Part shown: one piece after another, positions 11,662 to 22,512 of the stretch
Layout: each line of letters starts with the position of its first letter
Position numbering within the stretch: the stretch's first letter is position 1
Source: Zelopaecilomyces penicillatus
Lineage: Eukaryota; Ascomycota; Sordariomycetes; Hypocreales; Pseudodiploosporaceae
Assembly (NCBI GenBank): GCA_005765155.1
Contig: VCCP01000005.1
Location: 3,348,001-3,412,000 of the forward strand
DNA: 64,000 nt
Reading direction: 5' to 3'
Program-made: the position numbers and the translations under genes
Notes under the pieces: generated by a model
The model's input: the letters and a program-made list of their open reading frames with translations, nothing else
What the model was told of the DNA's origin: nothing
The model's database searches: none

Positions 11662-12990
11662 TTTGAGCGGTGTTTGAGGGTGTTGTGATGTTTTTGGAGT
11701 GTAGAGTCTTCTCTTGTGTATTGAGGGAAAGAAAAGGACGAAGAGAATGGAGCTTGATCTTCTTTATGAGAGAAGAATGCTGTAGAGAGGGGGAGGAGAT
11801 AGAGGTGAAGTGTGATAGAGAAAAAAAAGAGAACAGCCGATTCTGTGGTTGCCCAAGGGATCTAATAAAGGTCGGTGGGTTGGCTTCGATGCGGTTCTAC
11901 ACTATTCCAAGGTGCCCACCAGAATTTTTGCAGGGGCTAGGAGAAGGTTCTGGCAGGCACACGAATGAGCTGCCAGGACCTGGAGCCCTCCAGACTTGTC
12001 TAGGAGATGCGGTGAAGCCGCTGGAACCGGCCATTGATTGCGTGCCCGACGCTGGCCAGCGGACTCTGTCGCTCCTACCAGAAACAGTTTCCATGGTTCT
12101 CCCAGATGGAGTTCCATGGTTCCCCTATCGTTTGCCCTTGAGCCCTGACTCTTGTCCAGTTCTTTCAGTTCCCTCCCATCGCCGCCGCCTTTGATGTCAT
12201 GTCATCATTCTTTGACCTCCCCGCCTCTCGAAAATTCCATCGCGGGGCATGGCTGAGGTATAGGATACTTCTGATAACTACAATATTGTATCTATGTAGA
12301 AGTTTAGAGTACTTCGGTGACTAGCTGCTGATAAAATCTTCCCCCCACCCCACCAGCGCCGCCGTGGCCCACCCAAAACTCCCCGCCAACCAGTTGCCCC
12401 TCTATTGTCAGGCTGAAGGACATTCAAAGATTTCAAAGGCGTTGGGGCCATGCGGGAAATTTCAAAGAGACTGTCATCTCTAGGAATCATCAGTCAGCCA
12501 GCCGGCCAGAAAAGCTAGATGGACAGCCAGTGGGACAGCCAGTTGGTCGGGCAATCGATGACGCTCGCACTCATCACCTCCATTTAGTAGCACAGTGAAC
12601 TTTTCAAATCTCTGACGGTCTGCCCATCCTCGGCTCATCACCCGCTCACAAATGCTTCACAGCCACCTCGCCCAAAGCTGCGAACAACATCCAGCTTAGC
12701 TCCGCCTCATCTGCATTTTCGCTTGCCTGCATGTCCACCCCCCCTGGACTTTCTGTTTTGTTTGGGTGGCGAGCCAACAGGGAGTGGGGCAGCGGAATCC
12801 AGGTGTTTGATCCAAGACAAGACAAACGCAGCCCCAGCCTGACAGGGTCTGCAAAAGGTTTTTTTCCCCTAGCTTGCCTCTTTCTGCCGGTGGCCCCGTC
12901 TGCATGTCGATCGATGCTGATGACGAAATCACTCAACGGCATAACAGAAAAACACTGCAAGAAACACAAGACAAAGAACAAGTCTGACAC
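11662..12990. other. HSP70 upstream region
   Basis: This holds the HSP70 promoter and leader. Purine-rich tracts lie at 11725-11840, immediately upstream of the start codon. CT-rich and GC-rich segments follow to about 12990. Short reading frames are present but none resembles a known protein. Confidence 0.45.
11943..11950. promoter_or_regulatory. Possible heat-shock element upstream of HSP70
   Basis: GAAGGTTC fits the inverted nGAAnnTTCn core of the heat-shock factor site, about 280 bp upstream of the HSP70 start codon. Other TTC/GAA half sites lie nearby (11884-11926), but their spacing is irregular. The position suits an Hsp70 promoter, yet an 8-bp match is weak on its own. Confidence 0.35.
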
Positions 12991-12999
12991 ATAAGACAG

Positions 13000-13520
13000 A
13001 AATCAGGAGGTAAACAGCAGAAATATAATTGATAGATATATAATAGCAATTGCTAGAGATTGCCAGCAATTGCCAGCAATTACCAGTAATTACTAGAGAT
13101 TATAAATTTTCATGGGAAACACCGTCAGAAATACAAGACAGAAGACAAGACAAAAATATAATAACAGAGATATAAAACAGAAAACAGGATGCCAACAGAC
13201 AGAAACAGAATACAAACAGAGCAGAAATATAACAGATAGATATATAATAGCAATTACTCGAGATACCAGAAATGACTAGTAATTACTGGAGATTACAAGC
13301 ACTAACAGAAACACAAAACAGAAAAACACTACTAGAAGACAACACAGAAAACAAGACAGAAAACAAGGCAGAAGACAAGATGTAAACAGATAGAAACAGG
13401 ATATAGATAGGTGTATAATAAGTTGTTAGAGATTGCCAGAAATTGCCAGAAATTGCTGTAATTGCTAGCAATTTCTGGATATTCCCAAATATTCCCAGAT
13501 AATTCTCTATTATCCAGAAG
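13000..13520. repeat. AT-rich degenerate tandem repeat block (ATTGCCAG / AACAGA family)
   Basis: Three imperfect copies of a unit near 200 bp can be followed. Each has a run of CAGAAGACAAGACAGA-type DNA, then GATAGATATATAATAG, then stacked ATTGCCAGCA/AATTACCAG words. Examples are 13020-13110, 13205-13300 and 13380-13500. The last copy continues into AATTTCTGGATATTC words with inverted-repeat character. Composition is far more AT-rich than the genes on either side. No open frame of note. It could be a decayed repetitive element or an intergenic minisatellite. Confidence 0.7.
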
Positions 13521-14105
13521 TTTCTGGATATTCTGAAAGTCAAGGTTTTCTTTTTCTTTTTCTTAAATCGAGATAACTTATTCAACAGTATTCCTAATCA
13601 TAATTACACTCAGTCTTCAAGTGTTTCACAGCAGCAACACATCAAGGGCAATTTAACATTTGATGTATCCCGTTATGGGATACCAAGGATCAAATGAGTA
13701 TGTACAAAGGAGAATAGAAATCAAGCTGAGAAACACAGTAGCAGATGCATACTATGACGATATTATCAGCCTCATACAGGATACACACAGTCACAGTCAC
13801 AGGAATATTCCAATGACCTTCGTCAGTAGAGTCTTGATACAAAGATAATCATAGTCTCTGTGGTCGAACTTTGTTACTGCTGCTGGCTATTGCTTGATGT
13901 TGTAACTAACACTCCAGTGTTTAAGCATTTGGGAAACCCCGGGACATAGCTGAATTGATCCTACAAATACTGGCAGGACTCTTCATGGACAAATACAATC
14001 ATTGCTTCATCAACATCAGCCATAGACCACAATCCTTAGAGCGACTCATCGTAGGTATACAGAATGGCATGGACTACGCTAAACCCAACAGCCAAAAGTT
14101 TCCAA
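13521..14105. other. Intergenic, downstream of the carnitine acetyltransferase gene
   Basis: About 585 bp between the AT-rich repeat and the stop codon of the carnitine acetyltransferase gene. It contains a duplicated TGTATCCCGTTATGGGATACCA hairpin-like word near 13662-13684 and CACAGTCACAGTCACAGG near 13786. No gene is seen. Confidence 0.4.
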
Positions 14106-16841
14106 CTATTCCGTTGCCAATCTCAGCTTTTTTCCTACATCCCTCCGCCGTGCCTGCACCGCAGCGCGCTCAGAAGCCTTGGCCTCCCCCGTATCAGCCG
14201 TGTCATTGCGTGCCTTGAGCGCTTGAAGCAGCATTCCTGCGTCAAAGAAACCATCTATAACAAAGAGCATATCTGTTAGCATTGAAGGAAACTTAAGGGG
14301 GGGGGGGGGGGATAAAAAAAGGAAATGGAAGATAGAACATACATCCGCCTAGCTCATCGTCATCACTGACAGTCACACTCTCCTCAGTAGGCGATGCAGG
14401 GCCAGCAATTGACCGTGCCCCTCCGGGTCTGATCGTATCGGCCGCAGTAATGAGCCGGCCCCGAGCCTTGAGCCTGCTGGCCGGTTGCGGCCGGGACATT
14501 TCTGCCTCGCGAGCCCTGCTGACCTTTGTTGCGGCCGCCTTGCGGTTCGTGATGCGCAAAATACGTCTAACCTCAAGTAGATAGCTTTCCAGGGTGTCCA
14601 CAAAGCGCTTTGTTTGACGGTGCTTGCTGGACACGCAAATAGAGATGCCCTCGTCTTTGATGATATATCCGATACCAAATCCCTCTCCACTTGTGGGGCC
14701 GAAGCCGAAATGTCGGAGTGACGGGTTGCCACAGTTGGATGTTGAAAGGATCGTTGTGTTGAGTTTATCCCAGCCCGGGTCCGCAAATAGGAGTGGCAGT
14801 GGGTGCTGATCTCGCGACTTTGAGTTCGTGCTGTCGCCGCGCTCTCTTGTTGGCTTCACCTCCACGCCGTCAGCCGACATGAATGGGCTTCCTGGTGGTG
14901 ACGACATAGCCGGGCTTGACGCCCCGATGCTGCTCATGCTGCTATCAATCTCAAAATCAACAAACCTCTGCCAGACACTCAAAAGAGCATAAAGATGGCG
15001 ATCACAGCCTTGGGCTTTGGCACAGTTCTTTGTGTTATTGACATGCTTCTGACAGGCGCGCTTGAGAGCCTCGATTTTCTGTTCCGCAGGGTTGTCGCCC
15101 CAGAAGGTTTGAACAAAATCAACTGACTCGTCTGAAACAGGTCGAATGGCTTCAGTACGGCCATGAAGATAGACCTTGGTCATTGCGGGCTCGTATGTGC
15201 ACTCAACTCTACCGTACAGGCCATAGTAGGCTGCCTGGAACGCCATCTGCACAAAGGCATCCGGAGAAAACCCCATGGACGTGATAAAGTTCTTGCCATA
15301 GGTCGAAAAGTCCAGGCATTGAAACTCATTCTGCTCAATCAGATCGGCAAGTCGGGTCTCAGCAAATCGCACCGCAATGCTCAACTCTGGGATCATATCC
15401 CAGCCAAGCTTGCGCGGGGTCGTGTGAGCATCTCCGAAGCTCTCAGGGTCTCTCTTGGACGGGTCTGGGCTAGTGGAAGTCCATAGAGTAGGAGCCTGGC
15501 CATTGATGGTGCGGGCGAAGCGAAGAATGGTGTCGGTAAAAACATCGCTGGCAAATCGCAGGACGGTATGGCCATCAACACCGGTATGTTCAAAGTTGAT
15601 GCCGGCGCTTCCATTCTTACACACGATGATTTGTAGCTTATCATACCAGCGGTTTGTGCAGGTGCCAATCTGAACACCGTTCTTAACCTCGCTGGTTCCA
15701 CATAGCATATTTTGGCAGAGATCTGCGACGTTGGTGGGTTCCGTATAATCGAGGCACAAAACAAAAAGCGCAGAGTCAACAATGCTGAGAGAATCGGCAT
15801 TGTTCGATCCCGGCTCGCGGGTTAGGACATCTCTCAGACCTGACCATACTTTGCGATTTTCAGTGCTCAGTACACCCAAGGCGCCTTTTGCGGCATCCTG
15901 GATGGGAATCTGTACGGCGTCGTCGATGATGGTCTGAAGGTTCACCGCAAGATCTCGCTCAGTCATGATGACATCCGAGTTGTCATCCAAAACATCGAAC
16001 CAGTAAACCTGTCCGTGGCACATGACGACCATGTGTTTCGACTCGGGATCTTGTTCAATTTGACATCCTGCCTCTGTAGGCACACGAGCAGTACCAAACA
16101 AGCGAGAAAACTGATACATGCACAATGGTGTCCCTTTGAAAGTATCAGGGGGAAGCTCTTCTTTCCTGACGGCCCTGATGAATTCCAAGGCCGATACAAC
16201 TAGTGAAGCTGCACGGGTAACCTGGTTATTTCGAGCTGGCGTCGGGTCATCTTCAAGAAGAAAGAAGGGGTTGAGATTGAGCACCACAGGGTTATCAAAG
16301 TTTAGGTATGAATCATACCCTACATGAGTGTTAGTCTAAGAACCTGGAAACATCGAATCCTGCCATCCGTGGCGATTGACTTACAAAACTGCTCAATATA
16401 GCTCGTTTTTCCTTGGGCATACGCCTTTAGCCTCTCCTGCAAGTCAGGGCCATCTTGCCTGAGGAACTCTTCAACAGCATTTTGTGTTTCGCCATGCTCT
16501 CTGGGCGTTTGAAGCGGCTTCAAGGCCTCGAGATATCTCGCGCAAGTGTTCTCTAGTTCAGGAATAGGAAGCTTGGGTAGCTTGTCCTGGGCGGCAAAGG
16601 TGATGCCGGCTTCAGTCCTTTTTTCAGCGTGGGAATCCATGGGGACTCTTGCATATACTGATGATACCTTGGGAGCCGATGGCGACACTGGTTGTGATGG
16701 GGGTGATGATCTCCTGGGAGTTTCGACAGGTTCGGGGTCGGGATCCGGGAGAGTACGAGGCGTAGTGAAGAATGAGAGAGGTTCGGCAAGCCTCTCAGCA
16801 AGAGATTTTGGGGGTTTGAAAAGGCGAACTTGAGCCGTCAT
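14106..16841 (-). CDS. facC: Carnitine O-acetyltransferase, probably cytosolic (FacC-like)
   Basis: Transfers acetyl groups between CoA and carnitine for movement of acetyl units between compartments during growth on acetate or fatty acids. Three exons (16385-16841, 14343-16319, 14106-14254) give 860 aa. A Pro/Ser-rich leader of about 75 residues precedes the fold, which begins LPKLPIPELENTCARYLEAL. Family motifs are NFDNPVVLNLNPFF, the catalytic His in NFEHTGVDGHTVLRF near residue 400, and the carnitine/CoA-binding region KVYLHGRTEAIRPVSDESVDF. The C-terminus is GGYGFFDAGMLLQALKARN, then a basic tail ending RLATE. There is no SKL-type peroxisomal signal and no obvious mitochondrial presequence, hence the cytosolic call; this is inference. 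Intron 2 contains a G15 run on the plus strand. A mitochondrial or peroxisomal paralogue is the alternative. Confidence 0.9.
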
Positions 16842-19446
16842 GGCGTCAGCAACTCAGAACGGCTTAGGAATACAGAGGCGAGATGTTGGTGTTGATGGAG
16901 AGCCCGCGAAGGGCAGTGCGGTAAAAGTAGTGACAATCGTGTTGACAGTAGGCTGGCATCACACTTGATGGATTGAACCGGCCAGTGTGTAGATTTTGGT
17001 GCAGAGCACAGATAGCAGCAGAATGATGAAGATAAATCAATGGGCAAGGGGAAGGGTTTGGAGATAAGAGAGCGAAGAGGGCAGGTGATATAAGCCAGAA
17101 GAGGGTATGACAGCCGGCATCAGGACCGGGGAAGACAAGTGGGTCAACCCCGGGATCTCAAGGAACTATCCTTGTGTGGATGGATGGGCTCATTCTAGGC
17201 GACAAAGCACAGTCCGTACGACCGGCCGAGACGCCCGCGGGGGTGGGTATGGGCGTTGTTGTGGTTGTGAATTTGTGATCATGGACGTGGTCTGTTAGCT
17301 CACAGCTCACGGCTCACAACTCACAGCAGCTCATAATACATCACCCCCTTGGTAGATGATTGTGATGCCCCATGTATGTATAATGCGTCTTTTGGGGGAA
17401 AGTCAGGCAAGAAACGGTACTTACTAGTCGGTATTCTTCAAAGCACAGGAATGATGAGGCTGGTCGAAAAAGGATGGCGGCTGACGATTGGAGAATGACC
17501 AGAGGCTTTGGCTGGGAGGCTTAACTGTGAGGGTTTAGTGCTGGACAACAGGCAACGGACAGCAGACAGCATGAGGTGGACGGCTGATGGTCGTTCATGT
17601 TTGCATGTGTCAATGTATTTCTTGCATCAACCCATCCCTTGGTCTGCCTCATTTCTAGCCCGGGGCCTCCAAAGCTGAGGAAAGCAGGGGGGGTGGGTGC
17701 AGGTACACTCACATGATGCTGAGGAGTGCGTGGAGAAGTGGTGGTGTCAGGAATGCTGTAGAGAATGTTTTTGTGGAGGGGGTTGGTTCTCTGTGACATG
17801 TAGACTAGAACATGGATGGAGGGGAGATGATGATACAGCTTAGGTCAAAGGGAATAGATGGATAGAGAGAGCAGATGAAACAAAAAGGCTGAGACGGAAT
17901 GGGTTGATGGCAACGTGTGCTCGTAAGTAAAAGAGTAATATGGATGGTCGCTTCGGACGAGAGGATCTTCGGCTCAAATGGACGGACAAGGTGCTCCCAG
18001 CTGCTAGTTGAGAAGGTTTGCAGGTACAACTGTAGCGTTACAGCAGCCGTACATGCTGGTCTGTACTGTGGTAAACCCAGGCCAGGGCTTGGCTTCAAGG
18101 TTTCGTCCCGCGATAAACCCCACAAATTACATGTACAGCATCTCTATTCGAGACTCTCTACAGCATGTATTGAAATTTGGTGCTGTCTGTACAATGTATT
18201 GCTCGTTGTATTGATGCTGACTGGCTACTTCCATCACCCAGCGAGTATAGTAGGCAGAAGCTCTCGTGATGGGTGTTAGGTGGGTCAGCAGTCATCGTCG
18301 GTTGACGATTTTGACAGGACCACGGCGCTTGGGCGGAATCTGTCTACTACCGAAAACTAAGATTTACCCCATGGTTTCGAATCTATCCGGGCATGCGCGT
18401 GAAATGGCTCATAAAATTTAGACAAGTCCCAGTTTGGTGACGATGATGCTGGAGAGGGGATAAGACGTCATATCTGCAGTAGTTGTACTGAGGTAATATA
18501 TCCGTGGTTAACTAATGCCCTACGGACACATGGAAACGGCGCTGAGTGGGGGCCTTCAGGGCACTCTATGCGCTGCAACCTTCCATCAGAGAATAGCAAT
18601 AGAGCGAGGCACCATCGGTTCTCGGGCCAGCGGGAACTTTAGGTGAGCAATCTTCCGACAGCACGTGAGTCTGTTCTTTCCATGTCAAACTCATCGTCAG
18701 CTAGCCAACTTCTTCCTTCAAACATATTCTTCAATTCTTCGATTCTTCTAATCTTCCATTATATCCTTCAGATATATCCATACTCTACTACACCTTGCAC
18801 TAGCACTCACACATTCTTTTCTCTTTTCAAACCCGTCCATCTCTCTCGACCAACGTTCACTCACAGTCTCAAGTCATAATTGAAGGCGCCTACCCTGTAC
18901 ATTCCGCCCAGCTGCTGCGACTTCCACGCTTTACCCTTCTGGGAAACCCATTCGACGACGCTGTACGACACAGCCCTGTGCACGAAAGATGCTGCTGTCT
19001 CTGACCTTGAAATCTCCATCGTATTCGCCCGTACTAAGTCAGGTACACATGAATGCGCCTGGCTAAGATCCTCGCATTTGCCGGAATCCCATTCGAGCCT
19101 TTTAGCGGGTTCTGATTGGCTTGGTTTTACTTTCAAGCGCGCCCTGTATCTATTGACCCCCCCGGACAACACGCAATCACTACATTTGTTTTTCCCCTTT
19201 CGGGAAGTCCATTCAATGGCGATGACTATCATGGCTGTGCCTTTGTATGATACAGTATTTTCATGGTCCTTGTCGCAGTGTGCTGTAGATACTTAAATCT
19301 GGCCACGGTCCTTTTTTTTCGTAGAGTTACCCAAAACACTTTAAAAAAGCACCTGCGAATATATCAATTTGGATTACTTCTTTGTGAGTTTTCTACCTTC
19401 AAGCAAAACGACGCCCGTGTGTGGCTTGTGAGCATCGCAATCAGTC
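16842..19446. other. Long divergent intergenic region, FacC-like / MFS exporter
   Basis: About 2.6 kb between divergent starts. I see no confident gene. Candidate frames at 18861-19232 (minus) and 18880-19296 (plus) overlap each other and have no recognisable domain, but they contain a three-fold in-frame motif reported among the findings. CT-rich leader-like DNA at 18660-18860 suggests a long 5' UTR for the MFS gene. Confidence 0.45.
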
Positions 19447-21867
19447 ATGGCCTCCTACATACTCCGTCAAATCTGGGATGTTTCAGAGCCGACCTCAACG
19501 CCAGCCATTTGCGTCCACCGCAATGAACCATCATCCTCGCCCTGTATAGACTGCCAATCTGAAAAGAGCGAAATGCGAAAATACCGATGGAAGATTATCC
19601 TGTGTCTAGTATCGCCGTACGCCTTGCAAGCTCTCGACTCCACCGTGTAAGTCATTATCCACCACCACCCAATCATGTTCACAACCTACGATACATGTGT
19701 ATTTACTATTTCTTCACACATCCTACTCCTACTAACACTTAAATCTCCTCACCCGTCTGAAGAATAGCAAGTGCCTTGCCATGGATAGCCAGCGACTTCA
19801 ACAAGATCACACAACAAAACTGGATCATCTCCGCTTTCAACCTCACTTCAGCCGCCTTCATACCCTTCTGGGCGCAAATGGCCGACATCTTTGGCCGCCA
19901 TGCGGCTCTCACAAGCGCAGTCATCGTCATGATTATCGGCAGCGCTCTGTGCACCGGTTCACCGACCACAGCCTTCTCTATGCTGCTTCTTGGTCGTGCA
20001 CTTCAGGGGATCGGCGCCTCGGGCCTCAACGTCGTGGTCCGAACGATCCTTGCCGATAGAGTTTCGCTTCAAGAAAGTGCCAAAAACTGGGCCATCTTTG
20101 CGTTTGTAGGAGGAACTTCTTATGCACTTGGGCCTGTTATAGGTGGTAAGTTATTTTTGTTCCGTCCATACTATAAACGAGAAGAACATATTTGGCTTTG
20201 TTTCCAGCAAAAGGGGGACAGAAGTATAGACCTCCAAACTAATTCTTTTCTAGGCTACCTCACAAGAGCCGATTGGCGATGGTGCTTCGGCATCAATCTT
20301 CCCATCGCCGTCCTCGCCCTGCTCGTCATCTTCTTCATTCTCCGCAAGGAGCTCCTCGGCCCTCAACCCATCCCTGAACTCGACGAAACCACCGTCACAG
20401 GGAAACGCAGCAGATTCGCCGCCCGACTCAAGACCATCGACTTTGGAGGCCAGCTTCTCTTCATCCTCGGCTTCGGCCTGATTATCCTGGGCCTCACCTG
20501 GGCGGGCGCCACGTACTCCTGGTCTTCAGCAGCGGTACTCGTTTCACTGATCCTAGGCGTCGTCTTGATCTGTGGCTTCTTCGTTTGGGAACGCCAGCTT
20601 TCCCCGGGAAGGTCTCTGTCTCGGGTGATGCCCCATCAGAGGGCTATGATTCCGTGGTCTCTTCTCACCAACCGCGACATTGGTCTCCTATTCTATACCG
20701 AGTGTGCCACGGGTTTGAGCATGTTTGCTGTAGGTCACCACATATCCAACAGGTATCTCCATTTTTCGTATCTAGGCCCAGCTAACAACATGTATCAAAG
20801 GTGCTTTACTTTTGCAACATTTACTTCATTGCCGTCAAGGTAAGTACATTCCATACCCTTGATCTGATATACCCCTCTCCATAATGCTGACTTCTGATAT
20901 CACAGAGTTATGATTCAGACAAAGCCGGCTTACAGCTTTTGTATTTTACTCCCGGCATGGCAGGTTAGTAAATGTTTTCTCTCACATCATCATAATTGAT
21001 GCTCTCACACAACATTTCAGACTAACACATCATCGCAGGTGGCATCTTCATCTGTTCTATGATGTGCAACAGATGGCCAAGAATGACTTTTCCCCCTCTT
21101 CTCCTTGGAAGTATCATCGAAGGTACCGGTCTTGGCGTCCTAGCATGGTCTCTCTATTACGAGCATGAGCCCATCATCTTCGGCATGATGGCCCTCGTCG
21201 GTATCGGCATGGGCTTGAGGTATATGGTCGCACCGCTACACGGCATTGGCATCTTCAAAGAACACAGGCCCGCTGTGATTGGACTCATGGCTCTGGCTGT
21301 TCCCTTTGGCGGCACGATTGGCTTGACCATTATGTCTACTGTTTTCAACAACACATCTGGGCTTGACTCTAGCCACAAGGACTTTTCCCAAATCCGGAAT
21401 CAACCAGACGAAACTAGAGACCAAGCTATCTATAACGCCAAAATGGGTATTGTTTGGGCATTTGTGGCCATAGTTCCATTTGTCATCATTGTATGTTTCT
21501 GTTTCTGTTTCTGTTTCTGTTTCTTTTACTAACCCAACCCCAACCCCAACCCCCCCTTACTTACTTACATACAAATACCGTTCTCTGCAAACCAGCTGTG
21601 ATTCTAACTTTTTTCGATCCTCTTTAGGCCTGGATATGCACATGTTTTCTCGGAAATGTAGAGCTTGTTGAAAGCACTGGGAATGAAGATCATAACATCG
21701 TCACCAGGGATATTTTCTTGTTGACCTTGGTAAGAGGCCAAAAGGGGGCTGCCACGGAAGGAGTGGAAAAGGACATTCGCCTCGACAGTCCAGCTGAAAG
21801 GCATGTTTCAAGATCGCCTTCAACGCGCTACCATACACATGAAAACAAAAGGCCAAACATGGTGTAA
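19447..21867 (+). CDS. Major facilitator superfamily exporter, 14-TMS drug:H+ antiporter type
   Basis: Proton-driven plasma or vacuolar membrane exporter of small molecules; the substrate cannot be predicted. Seven exons (19447-19646, 19763-20145, 20254-20729, 20801-20839, 20906-20963, 21039-21490, 21628-21867) give 615 aa in one frame. The first membrane span leads into ALDSTVIASALPWIASDFN, the fungal DHA2 hallmark. WAQMADIFGRHAAL (motif A) and GRALQGIGASGLNVVVRT (motif B) follow. Later blocks are YLTRADWRWCFGINLPIAV, LYFCNIYFIAVK, SYDSDKAGLQLLYFTPGMAG, and the last spans around GIVWAFVAIVPFVII. The C-terminal exon is a short hydrophilic tail. The last intron begins with a TTTCTG microsatellite at the donor site. 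No biosynthetic genes surround it, so a general detoxification pump is as likely as a metabolite exporter. Confidence 0.88.
21491..21560 (+). repeat. TTTCTG / CCCCAA microsatellite in last intron of the MFS gene
   Basis: Starting at the donor site there are four to five tandem copies of TTTCTG, followed by three copies of a CCCCAA-type unit and by TTAC repeats. Read without splicing, the frame becomes a Cys-Phe dipeptide run and stops within about 14 codons. Confidence 0.85.
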
Positions 21868-22512
21868 TTCTTTATATTTTGACCGGTTGCATGAACTCTT
21901 GATAGCGGATCTAGACTTAGACAGTAATAATGAAATCCAATCTTATACGTCTCCTAGTGTTGTCTTTGGTTTAGCATTGTGGTCAGCTTTACAGCCTCTA
22001 CTATAACTACATTGATCAATCGTTAAATCCCGATTTGTTGTCCTGAAAAGGTAATTGGACGTATACGCATCCACCACGGAGCAATATCTTAGTGGACATG
22101 TAATAGAGAACCCATATACAATAATGTATAAAACGACAGGGAACATGGCGCAGAAAGTGGAACATGATAACCTGATTTGTACCTCATACTACAAGCCTTT
22201 TAGACACAAAACTAAAACTTTGCTAGCATTGTCAGAAGGCTTTCCAGTCCAATTTAGAGCTTCATACTCATGAAACATATTATCTAGAAAATATCCTAAA
22301 CAGAGAAACTCCCAAAATCTAGCCAACTCCTTCCACAATGCAGAGAAGCTAAAAAAAACAAAAATGATCAAACGCCGACACCAAAACATAATTCGCTTGC
22401 ACTTCGCATTTATCCAAATCTTTCATCACATGACAATCAAGCCCTCTGACATGTTACTCCTCTTGCTGCGGCGTGATTCTAGCTACATTGGTCAAAATGC
22501 CTAAGTCGCTTT
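21868..22512. other. Convergent intergenic region, MFS / Cys-rich surface protein
   Basis: About 645 bp of AT-rich DNA between two 3' ends. No reading frame with coding character. It presumably holds both 3' UTRs. Confidence 0.45.

Noticed and set aside
10921..11688. 255-codon plus-strand frame antisense to HSP70
   Set aside because: Known artefact of strong codon bias in highly expressed Hsp70 genes; no independent coding evidence.
14293..14343. Read-through of the FacC-like frame into a Phe/Pro-rich C-terminus
   Set aside because: Caused by ignoring the last intron; a GT donor, branch-like GCTAAC and AG acceptor restore the conserved GGYGFFDAGM ending.
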